This document shows positions 61,620-64,000 of a stretch of 64,000 nucleotides of DNA, piece by piece. Source of the DNA: Clostridia bacterium (lineage in GTDB: Bacteria; Bacillota; Clostridia; Lachnospirales; Lachnospiraceae); contig CAJTIM010000022.1 in NCBI GenBank assembly GCA_910576325.1, positions 1 to 64,000 of the forward strand. The letters are read 5' to 3'. How positions within the stretch are numbered: the first letter of the stretch is position 1; every line of letters begins with the position of its first letter. Below the pieces are notes generated by a model, which had not been told where the DNA came from, did no database searches, and saw only the letters and a program-made list of their open reading frames with translations. The position numbers and the translations under genes were made by a program.

Positions 61620-62324
61620 CTATTCCAGTTGCGCACCGGTACACCGGATGCTGTTTCCCATGATCCTGCCGTCCTCGATCCTTACGATCCGGTCGGCAAG
61701 CTGGGCAATCTCGTTATTGTGGGTAATCATGACAATGGTCTGGTTAAACTCCATGCTGGTACGTTTTAAAAGCCCCAGTACATCGGCGCTGGTTTTGGAA
61801 TCCAAGTTGCCCGTGGGTTCGTCAGCCAGAATGATAGCGGGTTTCGTGATCAGGGCGCGGGCAATGGCGACGCGCTGCTGCTGTCCGCCGGAAAGGTTAT
61901 TTGGCATATGCCCAAGCTTATCTTCCAATGCCAGCATCTCCACGATTTCGTCCATGAACTTCTCATCCGCCGTGTCGCCGTCCAGCTCCACAGGCAGGAC
62001 AATATTTTCATAGACATTCAGAATTGGGACAAGGTTATAGTTCTGGAATATAAAACCGATGCTGCGGCGGCGGAAGATGGTCAGCTCCTCATCATTCTTT
62101 TTTGCCAGTTCATCCCCACGGACAATGACGCTGCCGGACGTGGGCGTATCCAGCCCGCCCATCATGTTAAGCAAGGTGGATTTACCGCTGCCGGATGTTC
62201 CGACTATCGCTACAAATTCACCCTGTTCCACAGAGAGGTTGACGCCATCTAGGGCGCGGGTAATGTTTGGCTCGGCGCCGTAATACTTTTTCAGCTCAAT
62301 TGCTTGCAATACATTCATCATCAA
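61620..62324 (-). CDS. ABC transporter ATPase (LolD/MacB-like)
   Basis: ATPase of 234 aa. Walker A GTSGSGKSTLLN, signature LSGGQQQRVAIA, Walker B IILADEPTGNLDS, switch MITHNNEIA. Ribosome site AAAGGAG precedes a run of two ATGs. It is followed at 13 bases by the FtsX permease. Peptide or antimicrobial handling is the usual role of these pairs in Firmicutes. Confidence 0.93.
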   Translation of the reverse strand: MMMNVLQAIELKKYYGAEPNITRALDGVNLSVEQGEFVAIVGTSGSGKSTLLNMMGGLDTPTSGSVIVRGDELAKKNDEELTIFRRRSIGFIFQNYNLVPILNVYENIVLPVELDGDTADEKFMDEIVEMLALEDKLGHMPNNLSGGQQQRVAIARALITKPAIILADEPTGNLDSKTSADVLGLLKRTSMEFNQTIVMITHNNEIAQLADRIVRIEDGRIMGNSIRCTGAQLE

Positions 62325-62350
62325 ATGCTCCTTTCCCTGTTGATAAGGAC

Positions 62351-62507
62351 ATTATAAAATCCAAATATCACAGAAATGTCCGAGGCGGCATAAAAAATGC
62401 GGCTGAAATGTTACAAAACCCGGACATTTCAGCCGAAAACCTGCCGCTGACAGCTCTGCCGGCACACTGCTGCGAAAAAATCCAAACCGGACAACTGGAA
62501 ATGTCCG
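62351..62507 (-). promoter_or_regulatory. Promoter of the LolD/FtsX transporter with three GAAATGTCCG sites
   Basis: On the minus strand TATAAT (62356-62351) lies about 27 bases before the ATG. The -35 position is occupied by one copy of GAAATGTCCG (62373-62382, reverse strand CGGACATTTC). Two more copies are at 62421-62430 (opposite orientation) and 62498-62507. The middle one is part of an 11-bp inverted repeat, GGCTGAAATGT ... ACATTTCAGCC (62401-62434). These look like response-regulator sites. Confidence 0.5.
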
Positions 62508-62518
62508 TCTGCCATGTG

Positions 62519-63050
62519 TTATCTTATAGGGAGCATAATGGAAAATTCCGAACCCTTGCCCGGCTCTGAAACCACCTTAATATAGCCGCCCTGCCGTGTT
62601 ACGATCTCGCGGGTCAGATACAGGCCATCGCCAGCGTATCAATCAGCGGGGCGTTTTTCTTCTCCAGCCGGATTGCCCCGGTTTCCAACCGGGAGGTTTT
62701 CACAAGGGCCTGAAAAAGAAATTCCAGCTTGTCCGTCTGGTTCCGGATGCCCTGCAGGAACTCCCGCTGTTCTTCTTCTGTGACAGACTTTGAAAGAAGC
62801 GTATCCGTCACCATTTTCAGATTGCTTACCGGTGTTTTCACCTGATGGGAGACATCTGACACCAGCATCTGCAGCTCCTGCCGTTCCTCGGATGCCTTCC
62901 GCCGGTGATAAGCACCCAGCTCTCGCCTGTCATCCATAAGAGAACGGCACATATGGCCAGCATGGAAGCCGCCATACCGCCGCACGTCAGCAGGAATATC
63001 TTTTTTACAGAGATCCGCCCCAGATTCACTTTCTCTCGCCTCCCATCCAT
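62519..63050 (-). pseudogene. Broken sensor histidine kinase gene
   Basis: Three pieces in order but in different frames: a start with a membrane helix (VKKIFLLTCGGMAASMLAICAVLLW); then, after a shift near 62890, a HisKA domain with SHQVKTPVSNLKMVTDTLL and LVKTSRLETGAIRLEK; then, after a jump near 62635, the last part of the ATPase domain, GDGLYLTREIVTRQGGYI to FSIMLPIR. The N box and most of the ATP-binding domain are missing. It cannot be an active kinase. The intact gene would be of the short BceS/GraS-like kind. Confidence 0.82.
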
Positions 63051-63286
63051 TGGTATCCAATCCCGTAAATCGTTTTGATGTAAGTGTCACCTTCTGCCTC
63101 AATCTTGCCCCGTATCCGGCTGATGGAGGTAGTCAGGGTGTGTTCATCCACATAGTTTTCATCCGTATCCCACAGCCGTTCCAAAAGGCGCTTCCTGGTA
63201 AGGATCTGTTTTGGATTTTTGCAGAACAGGTACAGCATCTTATATTCCATAGGGGAAAGGGCTTGGTGATATAACGTTGTTTTCAT
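63026..63286 (-). pseudogene. Truncated OmpR-type response regulator
   Basis: Only the DNA-binding half (86 aa) is present: LSPMEYKMLYLFCKNPKQIL, TRKRLLERLWDTDENYVDEHTL and TIYGIGYQWMGGERK, a winged helix of the OmpR/PhoB class. The receiver domain is absent and the gene starts abruptly 10 bases from the end of the next gene. The stop overlaps the broken kinase start by 25 bases, as in intact regulator/kinase pairs. It may still be expressed as a free DNA-binding domain, but no ribosome site is clear. Confidence 0.8.
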
Positions 63287-63296
63287 CCTATATCAG

Positions 63297-63926
63297 TCAA
63301 TTAATGTCCCGTTTCCGATATACCTTTACCGCAATCCGGTACGAGACAAAAAACCAGATAACAGAAATGATAAGTACAATATGGAAAGCCAGAAGGATAT
63401 TCTCCTTTACAGGAAAAACCAAATTGATAAGAAGTACTAGTCCCGTAATAATCCCTGTTGACGCCATAAATGACATCATAAAGACAATCTGCGATTTTTC
63501 CGGGTCAGACAGATATGCGCACGGCAGGCTGACGCCGCCTGCCAGCAGGGTAGCGCTTATCCCGATAGAGCCATACAATAACAACGAGTGAAGCGTTATA
63601 TCCGTACCAAAGCACGCAAGGACAGCACAGGGGATCAGCGCAGTAAGCAGACCCAATATGGCAAGCAGGATATAAAACAAAAATTTCTCGCCAATGATCT
63701 GGCTCCTTGATACCGGCATGGTAATGACATTCTTATTCCATTTGGAAGCCGCATCACTGGTAATACTGATAAAGGCTGCTGTTGTGGCGGCAACCGGGGC
63801 CAAAACCAGAAGTGCGCTGGTTTCCAGCAAAAAAGATAAGCCAAAGCCCAAAACAACCAGACTGACGATGGTTACGAGGATATTGCTTCTGGCAATATAG
63901 AGATCTTTCACCAAAACACCTTTCAT
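63297..63926 (-). CDS. ABC-2 type transporter permease
   Basis: Membrane protein of 209 aa with six predicted helices: NILVTIVSLVVLGFGLSFLL, LVLAPVAATTAAFISI, FLFYILLAILGLLTALIPCAVL, LLLYGSIGISATLLAGG, GIITGLVLLINLVF and LAFHIVLIISVIWFFVSY. The ABC-2 family N-terminus MKGVLVKDLYIAR and the segment KWNKNVITMPVSRSQIIGEKF support the call. The start overlaps the stop of the upstream ATPase gene (ATGA). The substrate is unknown. Confidence 0.85.
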   Translation of the reverse strand: MKGVLVKDLYIARSNILVTIVSLVVLGFGLSFLLETSALLVLAPVAATTAAFISITSDAASKWNKNVITMPVSRSQIIGEKFLFYILLAILGLLTALIPCAVLACFGTDITLHSLLLYGSIGISATLLAGGVSLPCAYLSDPEKSQIVFMMSFMASTGIITGLVLLINLVFPVKENILLAFHIVLIISVIWFFVSYRIAVKVYRKRDIN

Positions 63927-64000
63927 CCCTTTTCCCCCTTTATATAAAGCAGCATAATCTCATCAATTGCTGCCGGAACGACCGGGGCCTTCGGATACTT
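63923..64000 (-). CDS. C-terminal end of an ABC transporter ATPase (cut by window edge)
   Basis: Only the last 25 residues are in the window, ending with ...AAIDEIMLLYIKGEKG. The frame is open to the edge and its stop codon overlaps the permease start. Helix followed by a charged tail fits the end of an ABC-2 ATPase; identification rests on the partner gene. Confidence 0.6.
   Translation of the reverse strand, partial: KYPKAPVVPAAIDEIMLLYIKGEKG

Noticed and set aside
1..64000. CRISPR arrays, tRNA or rRNA genes, insertion sequences, integrases
   Set aside because: Looked for regularly spaced repeats, tRNA T-loop sequences and transposase/integrase motifs; none were convincing.

Overview
The window looks like chromosomal DNA of an anaerobic gut Firmicute, most probably Lachnospiraceae or a close Clostridia relative. 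The reasons are the rpsF-ssb-rpsR / gdpP-rplI-dnaB housekeeping run, AGGAGG-type ribosome sites, glycyl radical enzymes (GREs), YesMN- and AgrC/LytTR-type two-component systems, and medium GC content. No rRNA, tRNA, CRISPR array, insertion sequence or phage gene was seen.

1-22 kb is a sugar or polyol catabolic block. A lone L-fucose isomerase diverges from an AraC regulator and a DUF402 protein. A GRE plus DeoR regulator unit follows on the + strand. Facing it is a co-directional minus-strand array of eight genes: ribose-type ABC transporter (binding protein, ATPase, permease), DeoR regulator, second GRE, its radical-SAM activase, a 590-aa ROK-like protein with an unexplained N-terminal half, and a ribulose-phosphate-3-epimerase-like protein. 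Divergent from the array are a PfkB kinase and, further on, a nucleotide-sugar-reductase-like SDR and a third DeoR regulator. Two intergenic regions share a GGAATTCC-centred palindrome next to four promoters, which suggests one regulon. Both GREs carry the dehydratase-type Cys-x-Glu and glycyl motifs but differ from glycerol dehydratase at substrate-contact positions. No microcompartment, aldolase or CoA-aldehyde dehydrogenase gene is present. This is the best candidate in the window for an uncharacterised pathway. Pyrimidine salvage genes (dCMP deaminase, upp) with rpiB follow.

22-31 kb is an alpha-galactoside unit: YesM/YesN-like two-component system, CUT1 ABC transporter and a GH36-like alpha-galactosidase, all in one direction. 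31-46 kb is core genome: cell-wall amidase, GH18 spore/cortex-type hydrolase, MecA adaptor, DUF1858 protein, an 8-Fe ferredoxin, a MerR regulator, dnaB-rplI-gdpP, rpsR-ssb-rpsF, DUF951, sirtuin, class B sortase, Sfp-type phosphopantetheinyl transferase, and a ribbon-helix-helix/SPFH pair.

46-64 kb is accessory and partly decaying. It holds a NarL-type two-component system with a BceAB-like ABC transporter in visibly AT-rich DNA, and a TetR-controlled pair of ABC half-exporters whose second gene is frameshifted. It also holds a wrecked CPBP protease gene, an AgrC-like kinase/LytTR regulator pair, a LolD/FtsX-type ABC transporter, a broken kinase/regulator pair that probably once controlled that transporter, and the end of another ABC-2 transporter operon running off the right edge.
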